Shown here piece after piece: positions 24,715-33,770 of a stretch of DNA of 64,000 nucleotides (its first letter is position 1; the number at the start of each line of letters is the position of its first letter). The position numbers were made by a program, and so were the translations under genes. The DNA comes from JAFGHJ01 sp964606065. Lineage in GTDB: Bacteria > Hydrothermota > UBA3072. The stretch covers positions 1 to 64,000 of the forward strand of contig CAZSEX010000003.1 in the NCBI GenBank assembly GCA_964606065.1. Reading direction: 5' to 3'. The notes under the pieces are model-generated. The model worked only from the letters and a program-made list of their open reading frames with translations, searched no databases and was not told the DNA's origin.

Positions 24715-26463
24715 TTATTCGCCGAAGGACAAAATAGCGCCTTTGTCAGCGCTCTGTACAAAATGCGAGTATCTTGCCAGCCATCCTCCCTGCACTTTAG
24801 ACTTAAAAGGAGCTTTTTTCTTTTTTCTTTCTTTTAATTCCTTTTTTGAAAGTTTGACATTTATTTCTCTCTTATTAACGTCTATCTGGATTATGTCACC
24901 ATTTTTAATCAATCCTATTTCACCGCCGCTTGCTGCTTCCGGAGACACATGCCCTATACAGAGACCCCTTGTGCCTCCCGAAAAACGACCGTCGGTAATT
25001 AAAGCCGCCTTTATTCCCGCTCCGCTTATCGCCGAGGTGGGAGAGAGCATCTCCTGCATTCCGGGACCGCCCTTTGGGCCTTCGTAACGAATAATTACAG
25101 CATCCCCATCTTTAACTTTATTATTCAAGATAGCTTCTAAAGCTTCCTCTTGAGAATTGTAAACCTTGGCTTTTCCTTCGAAACTGAGCATATCATTATC
25201 CACTCCGCTTGTCTTAACCACGGAACCATTTTTTGCGATATTGCCAAAGAGAACAGTCAAACCTCCCTCGGGAGAAAAAGCGTTTTCCGCCGAACGTATT
25301 ACTTTGCCGTCAGGCTCGGGAGATTGTAAAACATAATCTTCTAACGTTCCGTAAACTGTTTTGGCTTTAAGGCTTAACTTAGAGCGTTTGCTTTCATAGA
25401 CAGCTTTTAGAATGGCACCCATTCCTCCTAATCTGTTTATATCTTCCATGTGAATTTCCGGTCTGGACGGAGAAACCTTGATAACATTGGGGGTTGTTTT
25501 CGCTAATTTGTTAATGTCGTCGAGGTTGTATCCGATGCCCGCTTCATGCGCTAACGCCAACAGGTGCAATACCGTATTTGTGGAACCACCCATAGCCAGA
25601 TCTAAAATAAAAGCGTTGTCGAGAGATTTCTTGTTTAGAATATCGAGGGGCTTAATTTTGTTTTTCATCAGATATATAAGTTTTCTCGCGGCCTCTTTGA
25701 CCAGAGCGATTCTTTCAGGGTTTATCTCGAATTGTCTATTTTTGCCTTTTACTCTTTTCGTGGCAGGTATCGAACCGTTGCCGGGTAGTGCAAAGCCCAA
25801 GACTTCTCCCAGAGAATTCATTGAGTTCGCCGTAAACATACCCGCGCAGCTCCCGTAGCCGGGACAGGCTACTTCAGCTAATTTTTCCAACTCTTTCTTC
25901 TTTATTTTACCGGAGCTGTACTTTCCGACAGCTTCGAAAACGGATATCAAATCTGTATTATCCTGTCCTGCCAGCATAGGACCGCCGCTGACGTATATGG
26001 AAGGGATGTTTATCCTCACCATGGCATTGTACATAGCGGGTACGATTTTGTCGCAATTCCCCAGTCCTATCCAGGCATCGGGAGGATGGGCTCCCATGAT
26101 AGTTTCAATCTGATCGGCAATTAACTCCCTTGAGGGTAAGGAATACTTCATCCCAAAATGCCCCATGGCTATACCGTCTCCGACCGCTCCGCCGATATTC
26201 GTGTACCACACATTCACGTTCTGTTTTTCTAACTCTTCTTTTAAAACGGCACCTAACTTATCGAGATGAGCGTGACCGGGAATCTGAGTGGTGTAAGAAT
26301 TTACAATAGTCACGAAGGGTTTCTTTAAATCTTTTAAGGATTCAATAACTCCTTCCGCCATCATAAGGCAAGCTCCCGGTAACATGTGCGCCCCTTCTCT
26401 ATAAACACCGCTTCCTTTTTTTCTAAGGTTTGAAATACCTTCATTTATTGTTTTTGCTTTCAT
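24715..26463 (-). CDS. ilvD: Dihydroxy-acid dehydratase IlvD
   Basis: A full-length 582-residue IlvD: GLGNCDKIVPAMYNAM, GYGSCAGMFTANSMNSLGE, ALPGNGSIPATKR, DLAMGGSTNTVLHLLALAHE and the C-terminal DGRFSGGTRGLCIGHVSPEA. The cysteines in NCDK and in PGYGSCAG are Fe-S cluster ligands. The enzyme dehydrates 2,3-dihydroxy acids in branched-chain amino acid synthesis. It follows the TrmO-like gene by 53 bases and has an AAGGAG site. It could be co-transcribed from the Fur-box promoter at 27244. Confidence 0.96.
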   Translation of the reverse strand: MKAKTINEGISNLRKKGSGVYREGAHMLPGACLMMAEGVIESLKDLKKPFVTIVNSYTTQIPGHAHLDKLGAVLKEELEKQNVNVWYTNIGGAVGDGIAMGHFGMKYSLPSRELIADQIETIMGAHPPDAWIGLGNCDKIVPAMYNAMVRINIPSIYVSGGPMLAGQDNTDLISVFEAVGKYSSGKIKKKELEKLAEVACPGYGSCAGMFTANSMNSLGEVLGFALPGNGSIPATKRVKGKNRQFEINPERIALVKEAARKLIYLMKNKIKPLDILNKKSLDNAFILDLAMGGSTNTVLHLLALAHEAGIGYNLDDINKLAKTTPNVIKVSPSRPEIHMEDINRLGGMGAILKAVYESKRSKLSLKAKTVYGTLEDYVLQSPEPDGKVIRSAENAFSPEGGLTVLFGNIAKNGSVVKTSGVDNDMLSFEGKAKVYNSQEEALEAILNNKVKDGDAVIIRYEGPKGGPGMQEMLSPTSAISGAGIKAALITDGRFSGGTRGLCIGHVSPEAASGGEIGLIKNGDIIQIDVNKREINVKLSKKELKERKKKKAPFKSKVQGGWLARYSHFVQSADKGAILSFGE

Positions 26464-26516
26464 CCTTTACTCCTTCTTGAAATAAAAAATATTTAACAAC
26501 TCAATTTCAGGAACAA

Positions 26517-27146
26517 TCAATGGGGAATCCCTTTAATATGTAAAAGAAGATGTTCCATATTACCTTTTAAATTTTCAACCCAGCCGTAATTAGAATCTTC
26601 CTTAGAATCCAGATCTTTAACATAAGGTTTTATGTCCAGCAGCGGAGTGTTGTCAAAAACATCCAGACCCGAAGTGAAGATTTTATTGTCTTCTATTTTT
26701 TTTACTTTAACAACACTCAACCCTATAGGATTAGGGCGTTCCGGCGCTCTACTCGCGAACAACCCCACCCTTTCGTTGTCGACCCATGCAGGATTTACAA
26801 TCATGGGAGTTTCTTCTATGGCACGGTCGAGATAATATATGACATATATATAGCGGAATTTCTCGAGTTTGACAAGACCTTTGACGTATTCATCATCGAC
26901 AACAACACAAAACTCACCTTTATCTTCATCTATAGGTTGATAAGGAGCGTCATCTATATAAGGTGTTTTAATAACCCCTATTTTTTTTAATTTTATCTCT
27001 AAAATATTTTCAAACATTATTAAATTTTTCCGAAATTCATTCTTCCTTTTCAAATTTGAAACACGCTCTATCCAATTGTTAATATCTACTTCTATCTTAA
27101 GATATATCCTTTTCGTAGCCTGCCCCGGTACAAATTTCGTGGTCAT
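26517..27146 (-). CDS. TsaA/TrmO-like tRNA N6-methyltransferase-family protein with N-terminal extension
   Basis: Residues from about 50 onward form the TsaA/TrmO barrel: KKIGVIKTPYIDDAPYQ, then FASRAPERPNPIGLSVVKVK and GLDVFDNTPLLDIKPYV, diagnostic of the family that methylates t6A37 of tRNA-Thr using SAM. About 45 extra N-terminal residues (IYLKIEVDINNWIERVSNLK) are unusual. An internal ATG at 27017 would remove them but has no better ribosome site. The promoter just upstream overlaps a strong Fur-like box, odd for a tRNA enzyme. Confidence 0.85.
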   Translation of the reverse strand: MTTKFVPGQATKRIYLKIEVDINNWIERVSNLKRKNEFRKNLIMFENILEIKLKKIGVIKTPYIDDAPYQPIDEDKGEFCVVVDDEYVKGLVKLEKFRYIYVIYYLDRAIEETPMIVNPAWVDNERVGLFASRAPERPNPIGLSVVKVKKIEDNKIFTSGLDVFDNTPLLDIKPYVKDLDSKEDSNYGWVENLKGNMEHLLLHIKGIPH

Positions 27147-27223
27147 GGCTTCTTAATTCTCTTTATCTACATCGAGAACCGCACAACATCTACCATTCAC
27201 TGCGCTTCACTTATATACTTATT

Positions 27224-27242
27224 GAAAATGGTTTTCATTATC
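27224..27242 (-). promoter_or_regulatory. Fur box downstream of the -10 of the TrmO-like/ilvD promoter
   Basis: Read on the minus strand the site is GATAATGAAAACCATTTTC, matching 16 of 19 positions of the classical Fur consensus GATAATGATAATCATTATC. It begins one base after the -10 element, so binding would block the start site. A Fur protein is encoded at 20495-20920. Confidence 0.65.
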
Positions 27243-27243
27243 A

Positions 27244-27271
27244 ATAATAGAAAAAACTTCATTTCTGTCAA
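27244..27271 (-). promoter_or_regulatory. Sigma70-type promoter for the TrmO-like gene and probably ilvD
   Basis: Minus-strand TTGACA (27271-27266), 16-base spacer, TATTAT (27249-27244). The start codon is about 100 bases downstream. Confidence 0.6.
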
Positions 27272-27346
27272 GGGAGGATGATAAGGCGTTTCTTTACATT
27301 GACTGTACGGAAGCGCATTTCGTTATTTCTATTTTTGAGGTTAGGA

Positions 27347-27631
27347 TTATTGGTCCTCGAATCCTATGGTAAACATCCTCTCTAAATCATGGCGTGAATA
27401 GGTGCGGAAAGCCAGCATTGTTTCTGTTTTAATAATCCCTTCCATTTTTAACATATGGTTGGTAACAAGATCGGCAAGTTTCTCATTGTCGGAAACTCTT
27501 ATTATGGCAGCCAGATCAAAATGTCCGCTTACAGAGTAAACTTCTGATATACCCTTTATTTTGAAAAGTTTCTGCGCCAATTCATTAATGCTTTTACGCT
27601 CTGCATTTATAAGTACAATTGCCGTCACCAT
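27347..27631 (-). CDS. Stand-alone Lrp/AsnC effector (RAM) domain protein
   Basis: A 94-residue protein (MVTAIVLINAERKSINELAQ, VYSVSGHFDLAAIIRVSDNE) that matches the ligand-binding RAM domain of Lrp/AsnC regulators without any DNA-binding domain. Such stand-alone domains sense amino acids or partner with a separate regulator. The start is set at 27631, where AAGGAG precedes the ATG; a longer frame to 27691 lacks a ribosome site and would run over the -10 region. The promoter at 27654-27682 fits the shorter form. Confidence 0.85.
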   Translation of the reverse strand: MVTAIVLINAERKSINELAQKLFKIKGISEVYSVSGHFDLAAIIRVSDNEKLADLVTNHMLKMEGIIKTETMLAFRTYSRHDLERMFTIGFEDQ

Positions 27632-27653
27632 ATCTCTCTCCTTATTTTTGATA

Positions 27654-27682
27654 AATATAAAAACAAATGTCTGGTTAGTCAA
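27654..27682 (-). promoter_or_regulatory. Sigma70-type promoter for the RAM-domain gene
   Basis: Minus-strand TTGACT (27682-27677), 17-base spacer, TATATT (27659-27654), about 22 bases before the ATG. Confidence 0.55.
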
Positions 27683-27822
27683 GGGAAGCAAACAAAAACA
27701 GAGACATCTTTATTATCAGTATCAGGCGTTGAAATGTGAAAGATTCCTTAAATCCTTCGGATTGGTTAAATAGTCAAATTAAAAATAGTGACAATTTTTT
27801 TTAACGCAAATTTAAAAAGGGT

Positions 27823-27899
27823 GGTGAGTTTTTGTGTATTTCGTGTGTTTCATGGTTTAATAATTTTGCTGTGTCCTCAGCGTCTCCGTGTGAGAATAT
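27823..27899. repeat. TGTG-rich dispersed intergenic repeat fragment
   Basis: The spacer contains GGTGAGTTTTTGTG followed by TTTCGTGTGTTTCATGG and GCTGTGTCCTCAGCGTCTCC. It shares a 13-base word with 44551-44563 and is of the same style as 649-682 and 41469-41570. No coding potential is evident, and it abuts the murI stop codon. Confidence 0.45.
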
Positions 27900-28709
27900 T
27901 CAGTCCTGCAAATGTACCAGTTGGATTTCTTCGGGCTTTTCTCCCAGAAAATTTACCACTGTCCTATCGAAATTCCTGGGAATATCGGAAAGATATACCT
28001 TTAAGGATCCCTCCCCTTCAGCTCTCAAGTTATTATCGTCCAAAAACCTCTCCAGAAACCGGGCGGCTTCTTTCCCGGGTTCGATTATTTCCACTTTATC
28101 TCCCACCACCTTTTTTATCACTGAACGAAGCAGCGGGTAATGAGTACATCCTAATATTAAGGAGTCGATGTTTTCCGCAATCAGGGGATTAAGATATTTT
28201 CTTGCTATCAGTTCCGGAACTTCGCCCTCTATCCATCCTTCCTCAGCCAGAGGAACAAAAATAGGACAGGCTGCCGGGTAAATATCAATGTCTCCAATCC
28301 TGTCCTTCAGTCTTTTCTCAAAAGCGCCACTTTCAATGGTGGCATTTGTCCCTATTACGCCGACTTTTCTGCAGGACTTTGGTAATAAGGCGTTAACTCC
28401 CGGATCGATCATGTCGATGATAGGTATAGGGAATTCTTCCTTCAGTTCTTCCAGAGCGTTGGAAGAAATTGAAAAACATGCGGAAACAATAACTTTAACC
28501 TGAAACTTTTGAAGAAAATCAATATCTTCTTCGGCAAAACGCAGGATTGTTTCTTTCGATTTTGTTCCGTATGGAACTCTGGCACTATCTCCAAAATACA
28601 ATATCGTTTCTTCCGGTAACCTCTTACGTACTTCCTTTACTACCGTAAGGCCTCCTATTCCGGAATCGAAAATGCCAACCGGAGACTGTTTAAGTCCTTG
28701 ATTTAGCAT
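27900..28709 (-). CDS. murI: Glutamate racemase
   Basis: A 269-residue MurI: IGGLTVVKEVRKRLPEETIL, YFGDSARVPYGTKS and LGCTHYPLLRS with the second catalytic cysteine. It makes D-glutamate for peptidoglycan. The first catalytic loop is altered: VSACFSISSNALEEL in place of the usual ACNTASA, so the Cys is kept but the following Asn is Phe and Thr is Ser. The gene overlaps the upstream cell-wall amidase by 20 bases, a sensible pair for cell-wall metabolism. Confidence 0.92.
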   Translation of the reverse strand: MLNQGLKQSPVGIFDSGIGGLTVVKEVRKRLPEETILYFGDSARVPYGTKSKETILRFAEEDIDFLQKFQVKVIVSACFSISSNALEELKEEFPIPIIDMIDPGVNALLPKSCRKVGVIGTNATIESGAFEKRLKDRIGDIDIYPAACPIFVPLAEEGWIEGEVPELIARKYLNPLIAENIDSLILGCTHYPLLRSVIKKVVGDKVEIIEPGKEAARFLERFLDDNNLRAEGEGSLKVYLSDIPRNFDRTVVNFLGEKPEEIQLVHLQD

Positions 28710-30024
28710 AATCTTCTATTCCCTCGACAATCGCGTCACTTACTTTCTCTAAAAATTTTCCATCTAACAGTTTTCTCCTGTCTTCAGGGTAAGTCAGAAA
28801 AGCTATTTCCACTAAAACAGCCGGCATATAATTCAAACGAAGAACGTAAAAATTCGCCTGTTTTAAACCCCGATTATAGAGATCGCATTTCTGTACCATT
28901 TTTTCCTGTATACGAATACCCGCCTGTTGCGACTCCTCGAGAAATTGAGTTTGCGCGAGATCATTTAATATATAATCGAGTTCAGACAAATCCGAACCCT
29001 CATTGGCTTCGAACCTGATCGCAGAGTTTTCAGTCGCTTCAACCGTTCTTGCCCAATCGCTCCTCGCGGCTGAAAGAAAATAAGTTTCAGCTCCGTGCAT
29101 CGCCCTTTTATTGGGCGCAGCGTTGCAATGAATAGAGACAAAAAGATCAGCCCTCGCCGAATCGGCAATTTTTGTCCTGTCTTTTAACGGGATAAAAACA
29201 TCTTCGGTTCTTGTCATTATTACATTGTAATTTTTTGCTGCGAGCTTCGCCGCAATTTTTTTTGCAGCTTTCAGCACTATATCCTTTTCACGCACATTAG
29301 CACATACCGCTCCCGGATCTTTTCCTCCGTGCCCTGGATCTATGACAATAGTTTTTATACTCCTCTTCTCAAATGTCTTGACCTTAATATTCAAAATTTT
29401 TCCATTTCTTACCGCATCCATCGCGAGATTGTTTTTTGTTTTAAAACGAAACTTAATAAAACCGGTTCCTTTCTCGAATTTTATTTCTTCAATTAATCCC
29501 TGGGGAGAAACCTCCGAAATCTTTTCATTATAAATCGGATCGAATATCACCAGAACCCATTCTTCTTTAACTTTATTAAAAAGATGTTTTAAAGTCGGAG
29601 AACACTCGATTTTAAAAATAGTGGAAGAGGGAGTAATTTCCCAATCTGTTCTACGAATATTGACTTCCGTGCCTATTTCAAGTATCCCCCGATTGATTTT
29701 CGCATCCATGTTCATTAAACTGCCAAAAATAAGAGGCAGAGAAGAAACCGGAACATACAAATTGCCATTTTCTTTTATAGGCGGCACTTCTAACTGAAAC
29801 ACATCCCGGTTTACTTTTATAAAAGGATTGTCAGGCATAATAGAAACGATGTTTTCTTTTTGAATGGTTAAGATTTGGGTATTAAGATCCCAGTAATAAG
29901 AAAAATCCATTTCTTCGAGCATCAAATTGCTCTTTATATATTTATGGTTGCCAATCCAGTACTCCTGAAAAGTGTGCATTTCGCCGGAAAGATTAACACT
30001 GAATGAAAGGATAAGAAAAATCAT
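28690..30024 (-). CDS. Secreted N-acetylmuramoyl-L-alanine amidase (Amidase_3)
   Basis: The 444-residue protein begins with a hydrophobic signal segment (MIFLILSFSVNLSGE), continues with a beta-rich N-terminal part and ends with a zinc amidase domain: IVIDPGHGGKDPGAVCA (His), VREKDIVLK (Glu), LFVSIHCNAAP (His) and AVLVEIAFLTYPED (catalytic Glu). It cleaves peptidoglycan stems from glycan strands in the periplasm during division or remodelling. It overlaps smpB upstream by ATGA and murI downstream by 20 bases. Confidence 0.92.
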   Translation of the reverse strand: MIFLILSFSVNLSGEMHTFQEYWIGNHKYIKSNLMLEEMDFSYYWDLNTQILTIQKENIVSIMPDNPFIKVNRDVFQLEVPPIKENGNLYVPVSSLPLIFGSLMNMDAKINRGILEIGTEVNIRRTDWEITPSSTIFKIECSPTLKHLFNKVKEEWVLVIFDPIYNEKISEVSPQGLIEEIKFEKGTGFIKFRFKTKNNLAMDAVRNGKILNIKVKTFEKRSIKTIVIDPGHGGKDPGAVCANVREKDIVLKAAKKIAAKLAAKNYNVIMTRTEDVFIPLKDRTKIADSARADLFVSIHCNAAPNKRAMHGAETYFLSAARSDWARTVEATENSAIRFEANEGSDLSELDYILNDLAQTQFLEESQQAGIRIQEKMVQKCDLYNRGLKQANFYVLRLNYMPAVLVEIAFLTYPEDRRKLLDGKFLEKVSDAIVEGIEDYAKSRT

Positions 30025-30467
30025 AAGTATTTCTTTATCTCCCTTTTCTGCTCTTTTTTAATTATTTTATCTCTTTTTTCGTATTTTTTCTTCCCTTTTA
30101 CGACAGCCAGAGATACTTTCACAAGATTTTTTTTAAAGTATAACTCAAGAGGGACTAAAGTAAGTCCTTTGTTTTTAAGTTTTCCCTCAATTTTTCTTAT
30201 CTCATTTTTATTTAAAAGCAGTTTCCTATCTCTCTTCGAATCTAAAATATCCCCCGTTTTCTCGTATGGTGAAATATGCATATTAAAAAGAAAAATCTCC
30301 CCGCCTACCACCTGGGCAAAAGCATCCGATAAACTCACCTTACCCTGCCTTATAGATTTAACCTCTGCTCCCTTCAAAACGATGCCTGTCTCAAAGGTAT
30401 CTAAAATATGATAATCGAATTTAGCTCTTTTATTTTTAGCAATTACTTTCTTACCTTTGAATTCCAC
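30021..30467 (-). CDS. smpB: SsrA-binding protein SmpB
   Basis: A 148-residue SmpB: KNKRAKFDYHILDTFETGIV, LKGAEVKSIRQGKVSLSDAF and the basic helical tail KRDKIIKKEQKREIKKYL. It delivers tmRNA to stalled ribosomes. The start is GTG at 30467 after AAGGA. I see no tmRNA gene nearby. The first codon lies next to the -35 of the divergent promoter at 30468. Confidence 0.95.
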   Translation of the reverse strand: MEFKGKKVIAKNKRAKFDYHILDTFETGIVLKGAEVKSIRQGKVSLSDAFAQVVGGEIFLFNMHISPYEKTGDILDSKRDRKLLLNKNEIRKIEGKLKNKGLTLVPLELYFKKNLVKVSLAVVKGKKKYEKRDKIIKKEQKREIKKYL

Positions 30468-30495
30468 TTGACTTATTCCTTATATATCGTATAAT
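30468..30495 (+). promoter_or_regulatory. Sigma70-type promoter giving a leaderless or near-leaderless mRNA
   Basis: TTGACT (30468-30473), 16-base spacer, perfect TATAAT (30490-30495). The ATG of the next gene is at 30504, so transcription would begin at or within a few bases of the start codon. Confidence 0.65.
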
Positions 30496-30503
30496 TTTAG
30501 ACG

Positions 30504-31148
30504 ATGAATAAGATTATTTTCTCACTATCTATTTTAATAATATTCTGTTTTTTTAATTGTGCAAGGCAGGCTGTCGAAACGACCATCCCCCAAGAGAATT
30601 TTTTAGAAAACGTTGCGCGCTGGCAGAATCAAGTATCGAAAAAAACCGGCACGGGAGAAATGACAGTATCTGAACCGGACAGGCGTTTTTCCTCTTATTT
30701 CTCTTTTCTATATAACGTAGAAGAAAAATCCTTAAGTGGTGAACTTTTAGGCTCTTTTGGAATGTCGATCGGTACTTTCTACTTTTCTGAGGATTCGATC
30801 TCTATAAGAGACAAAGATGGCAAACAGGTAAAAAAAGAGGTCCTTTCTTTGCTGGAAGAAAATCCGGATGTTTCGCTTTCTCGATTTCTTATGTGGGACA
30901 TACCCATTTCTCATCATTCGGAAGTAATCCCTTTAGGGGATGGATGGCTTTTATCGGATACCGTTTCCGAAATTTTTATTTCAACTGATTTTAAACCCAC
31001 TCAAGTGGTGTTACACAAAAGCAATAAAATCAAAATCAAATATTCGGATTTCCGTTCGCAAAAAGGAATTCCCTGTCCTTTTAAAACCGAGGCAAAAACG
31101 GAGGGAAAGAGCCTGGAAATAGTGTTTAGAAAAATAAAAATAGAATGA
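30504..31148 (+). CDS. Lipoprotein with LolA/LolB-like fold
   Basis: The signal segment (MNKIIFSLSILIIFCFFNCA) ends in a lipobox-type cysteine at residue 19. The rest is beta-rich and 214 residues in total (LGSFGMSIGTFYFSEDSISI, DGWLLSDTVSEIFISTDFKP, KIKYSDFRSQKGIPCPFKTE), with the spacing of LolA/LolB or DUF4292 proteins that bind lipid acyl chains in the periplasm. It overlaps the next gene by four bases. The assignment rests on layout rather than a sharp motif. Confidence 0.75.
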   Translation: MNKIIFSLSILIIFCFFNCARQAVETTIPQENFLENVARWQNQVSKKTGTGEMTVSEPDRRFSSYFSFLYNVEEKSLSGELLGSFGMSIGTFYFSEDSISIRDKDGKQVKKEVLSLLEENPDVSLSRFLMWDIPISHHSEVIPLGDGWLLSDTVSEIFISTDFKPTQVVLHKSNKIKIKYSDFRSQKGIPCPFKTEAKTEGKSLEIVFRKIKIE

Positions 31149-32854
31149 TCTTTTTTGCTTTCACGCTATCTCTTATAAGTCAAACTTTTATATCTCCAGA
31201 CCTTCCATTCGAAAACACTTTAGAAAAAGTTTCCACGGTTGAAGACCTTTATCAGCTGGACTCTATTTTACTCTCAAATGAGATGTTCGAAGAAAGCGTA
31301 CTCGCCGAAAACAAATTAATCAAGATGATAAGGGCAAATCATGATTATGTTAATTCTTCCCTTGCCGATAAATATTTAATTTGGGGGATAACAGACATGA
31401 AAAACGGAAGAACAAAAAAAGGAGAAAGAAAACTTCTTTTTGCAGGCAAGCTCGATCCCTCAAACAGACACATATCCTTGACATTGGCCAAAGCAAGCTT
31501 CCCTGATTTAAAAAAAACAACAAAATATTTACTGAATTATGTCTCGACCATCAATTTTCTGAGTAATAAAGTTTTTTTTGTAAAAACTTTATTGTTGTTT
31601 CTGGCCTTATTTTTTTTCTGGATTATGCTGGCTACCGTGGGAGCCAGTATTGTTTTCTCTATATCTTATCTTACAAAATGGTTGGAGGTAAAAGCCAATA
31701 TAGGCGGTTTATGGGTCGTAGCCATACTGTTTTCCATCTTTGTATGGTTACCTTTTCCGGTCGTTTTTCTTATACTCGTAGCAATGTCACTGTTAAGAAT
31801 GAGAAAACCTGATTTAATAAGATGTTCCACTCTTTTCATTTTGTTTCCCTTTTTAATTTCATATTCATACATTATAAGCGGCAATTTCAACCCACAGAGT
31901 TCTATTTATAAAGAATTTACTAAGCGATTTAATCCTTATAACTACGAACTCGTTTTCCCGGTTACACCTTACGGATACCTGGTAAAAGGGATACAAGAAG
32001 CGAAAAAAGGTGATTTCTCCGAAGCTAAAGATTTCTTTGAGAAAGGGTATAATATCAGACGAGATGTAAAATATTTGGCTAACTTATGCTCGGTTTATTA
32101 TGCCGAAGGAGATACAACCCGAGCTATTAACATGTGCGAAAATGTTCTTAACGATGATCCGCAAAATGAGATAGCCAACATTACAATCATCCAGATACTC
32201 TATGACCAGCTTAATTTCGATAAAGCAGAAGCGCATATGGAAAAAACAGGGTTCAGGTTAACAAATGTAGCTAATCTGGAACCTCCGGTATACAGTTACC
32301 CGCCGGAAAATTGGCTTTATAAGTATGTTTTTGTTCCCAGAGGTCTACTAAAATATCTTACAGGAAAAAACCAATTGGTTATAATAACAATAGGGTTTTT
32401 TCTCGCGATAATGGCGCTTTTCAAAAAAGAGAAGGGAATATACTGTCCAATCTGCAAAAGTATTATTTTGACAAACAAAAACAATGAAAATATGTGCCTA
32501 TCATGTTTCACAAAACTATCATTGACAAAATCAAAAAGCATAAGAGAGAGACTCAAAAGGCGCATAGCTATAAAAGCAAACAAGGTAGACAAAACAACCA
32601 ATATATTGATGAGTCTCATAATTCCGGGAAGCGCCCATTTCTACAAAAATAGAAATCTTGCTGGTATGACAATCAGTTTCTTCGCGGCTTTTTTACTTTT
32701 AATCCTTCTGAACAGCGCTTTTCTACATGTTGATCAATCGTTGCAATTCAAAACCTATATAGGAAATAACATCTTTACTATCTCTGTAATACTATTTTAT
32801 TTTTTATTACTATTCTCGAGTTGGAGGTTAAAACCACATGGAAATGGAAGGTAG
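31145..32854 (+). CDS. Multi-domain membrane protein with TPR and zinc-ribbon segments
   Basis: This 569-residue protein starts with a signal-like segment, then has helices near residues 130-160, 175-200 and 215-235. A TPR-like region lies near 270-345 (YLVKGIQEAKKGDFSEAKDF, YYAEGDTTRAINMCENVLND). A helix near 405 is followed by a double CxxC zinc ribbon (IYCPICKSII and NMCLSCFTKL) near 430-455, and two last helices. TPR repeats and a ribbon suggest it organises other proteins at the membrane. It is translationally coupled at both ends (4 and 17 base overlaps) to the LolA-like and DUF4388 genes. No named family is recognised. Confidence 0.75.
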   Translation: MIFFAFTLSLISQTFISPDLPFENTLEKVSTVEDLYQLDSILLSNEMFEESVLAENKLIKMIRANHDYVNSSLADKYLIWGITDMKNGRTKKGERKLLFAGKLDPSNRHISLTLAKASFPDLKKTTKYLLNYVSTINFLSNKVFFVKTLLLFLALFFFWIMLATVGASIVFSISYLTKWLEVKANIGGLWVVAILFSIFVWLPFPVVFLILVAMSLLRMRKPDLIRCSTLFILFPFLISYSYIISGNFNPQSSIYKEFTKRFNPYNYELVFPVTPYGYLVKGIQEAKKGDFSEAKDFFEKGYNIRRDVKYLANLCSVYYAEGDTTRAINMCENVLNDDPQNEIANITIIQILYDQLNFDKAEAHMEKTGFRLTNVANLEPPVYSYPPENWLYKYVFVPRGLLKYLTGKNQLVIITIGFFLAIMALFKKEKGIYCPICKSIILTNKNNENMCLSCFTKLSLTKSKSIRERLKRRIAIKANKVDKTTNILMSLIIPGSAHFYKNRNLAGMTISFFAAFLLLILLNSAFLHVDQSLQFKTYIGNNIFTISVILFYFLLLFSSWRLKPHGNGR

Positions 32855-33770
32855 CATACAGGAATTTTCTGTCCCTGAAATATTGCAATTTTTATCTCTG
32901 CATGAAGCGGATGGAGTTCTTAAATTAAAAACGGGAAAGGAAGAAGTGGATTTTGGTTTTAAAAGAGGGAAAATAACCGATGCTCTCCACAAGGGAGAGA
33001 AACTTTTTCATTCTATAAGCGAATACATCCAGAGAACGGGATTGATCGATCCAAATACGTTTAAAAAATTCAATGAGAAAGCTAAAGAACTGGACCTTAC
33101 TTTACTTGAAATCATTGAAAAAGGAGAAGTGTTATCAAAGAAAGAAATCGAGAAAATAATAGCCTTCAAAATCCAGGAAACGACATGTGAAGTTTTGACC
33201 TGGAACGAAGGGAAATATTCTTTCGAAGCAGGAAAGAAACTATATCAGCGTTCCTCTTTTTCTGTCGAAATAGAACCTAACACCCTTGTAATGGAAGGCA
33301 TGAGAAGAATAGACGAATGGCCTCTGATTGAACAAGCTCTACCGGATGAAAATGTGGTTTTGAGGAAACTCGAAAAGCCTGAAATAGAAATTGAAATCGG
33401 AGAAGATGAAAACATTATCCTTAAAAAAATTACAGAGGACATCTCTTTAAAAGAATTAGTCGGAATATCAGGAATAGGCAAATTCAGAACTTACAACTCA
33501 GTATACAAGCTTACTGAAATAGGAATCATTGCAAAAATCCCGGGTGAAGCTAAACCCCGCCAAAAGGGTTATGCAAAAAAAACACATATATCGTTTTCTT
33601 TCAACTTAAAACGGTTTGTTCTTTATGGGTTTCTTCTCATCCACATCCTATTTTTCTTCAAGTTTAGACTACCCCGTATAGGAAACGATATAACAAACAT
33701 TAAAAACCTAATCGGTGATCCTTCGCGAATAGAAACTATACTGCCTATATCCCCGGAATTGGAGAAATGA
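32838..33770 (+). CDS. DUF4388 (PATAN-like) protein with single C-terminal membrane segment
   Basis: The first 150 residues are a DUF4388 domain (GSIQEFSVPEILQFLSLHEA, GVLKLKTGKEEVDFGFKRGK), known from signalling and motility proteins of delta-proteobacteria and relatives. The middle has a winged-helix-like segment (ISLKELVGISGIGKFRTYNS), and a hydrophobic segment lies near 255-275 (VLYGFLLIHILFFFKF). It has 310 residues. GGAGG lies ten bases before ATG 32838; an internal ATG two codons later is equally possible. The stop overlaps a short downstream frame (ATGA). Confidence 0.8.
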   Translation: MEMEGSIQEFSVPEILQFLSLHEADGVLKLKTGKEEVDFGFKRGKITDALHKGEKLFHSISEYIQRTGLIDPNTFKKFNEKAKELDLTLLEIIEKGEVLSKKEIEKIIAFKIQETTCEVLTWNEGKYSFEAGKKLYQRSSFSVEIEPNTLVMEGMRRIDEWPLIEQALPDENVVLRKLEKPEIEIEIGEDENIILKKITEDISLKELVGISGIGKFRTYNSVYKLTEIGIIAKIPGEAKPRQKGYAKKTHISFSFNLKRFVLYGFLLIHILFFFKFRLPRIGNDITNIKNLIGDPSRIETILPISPELEK

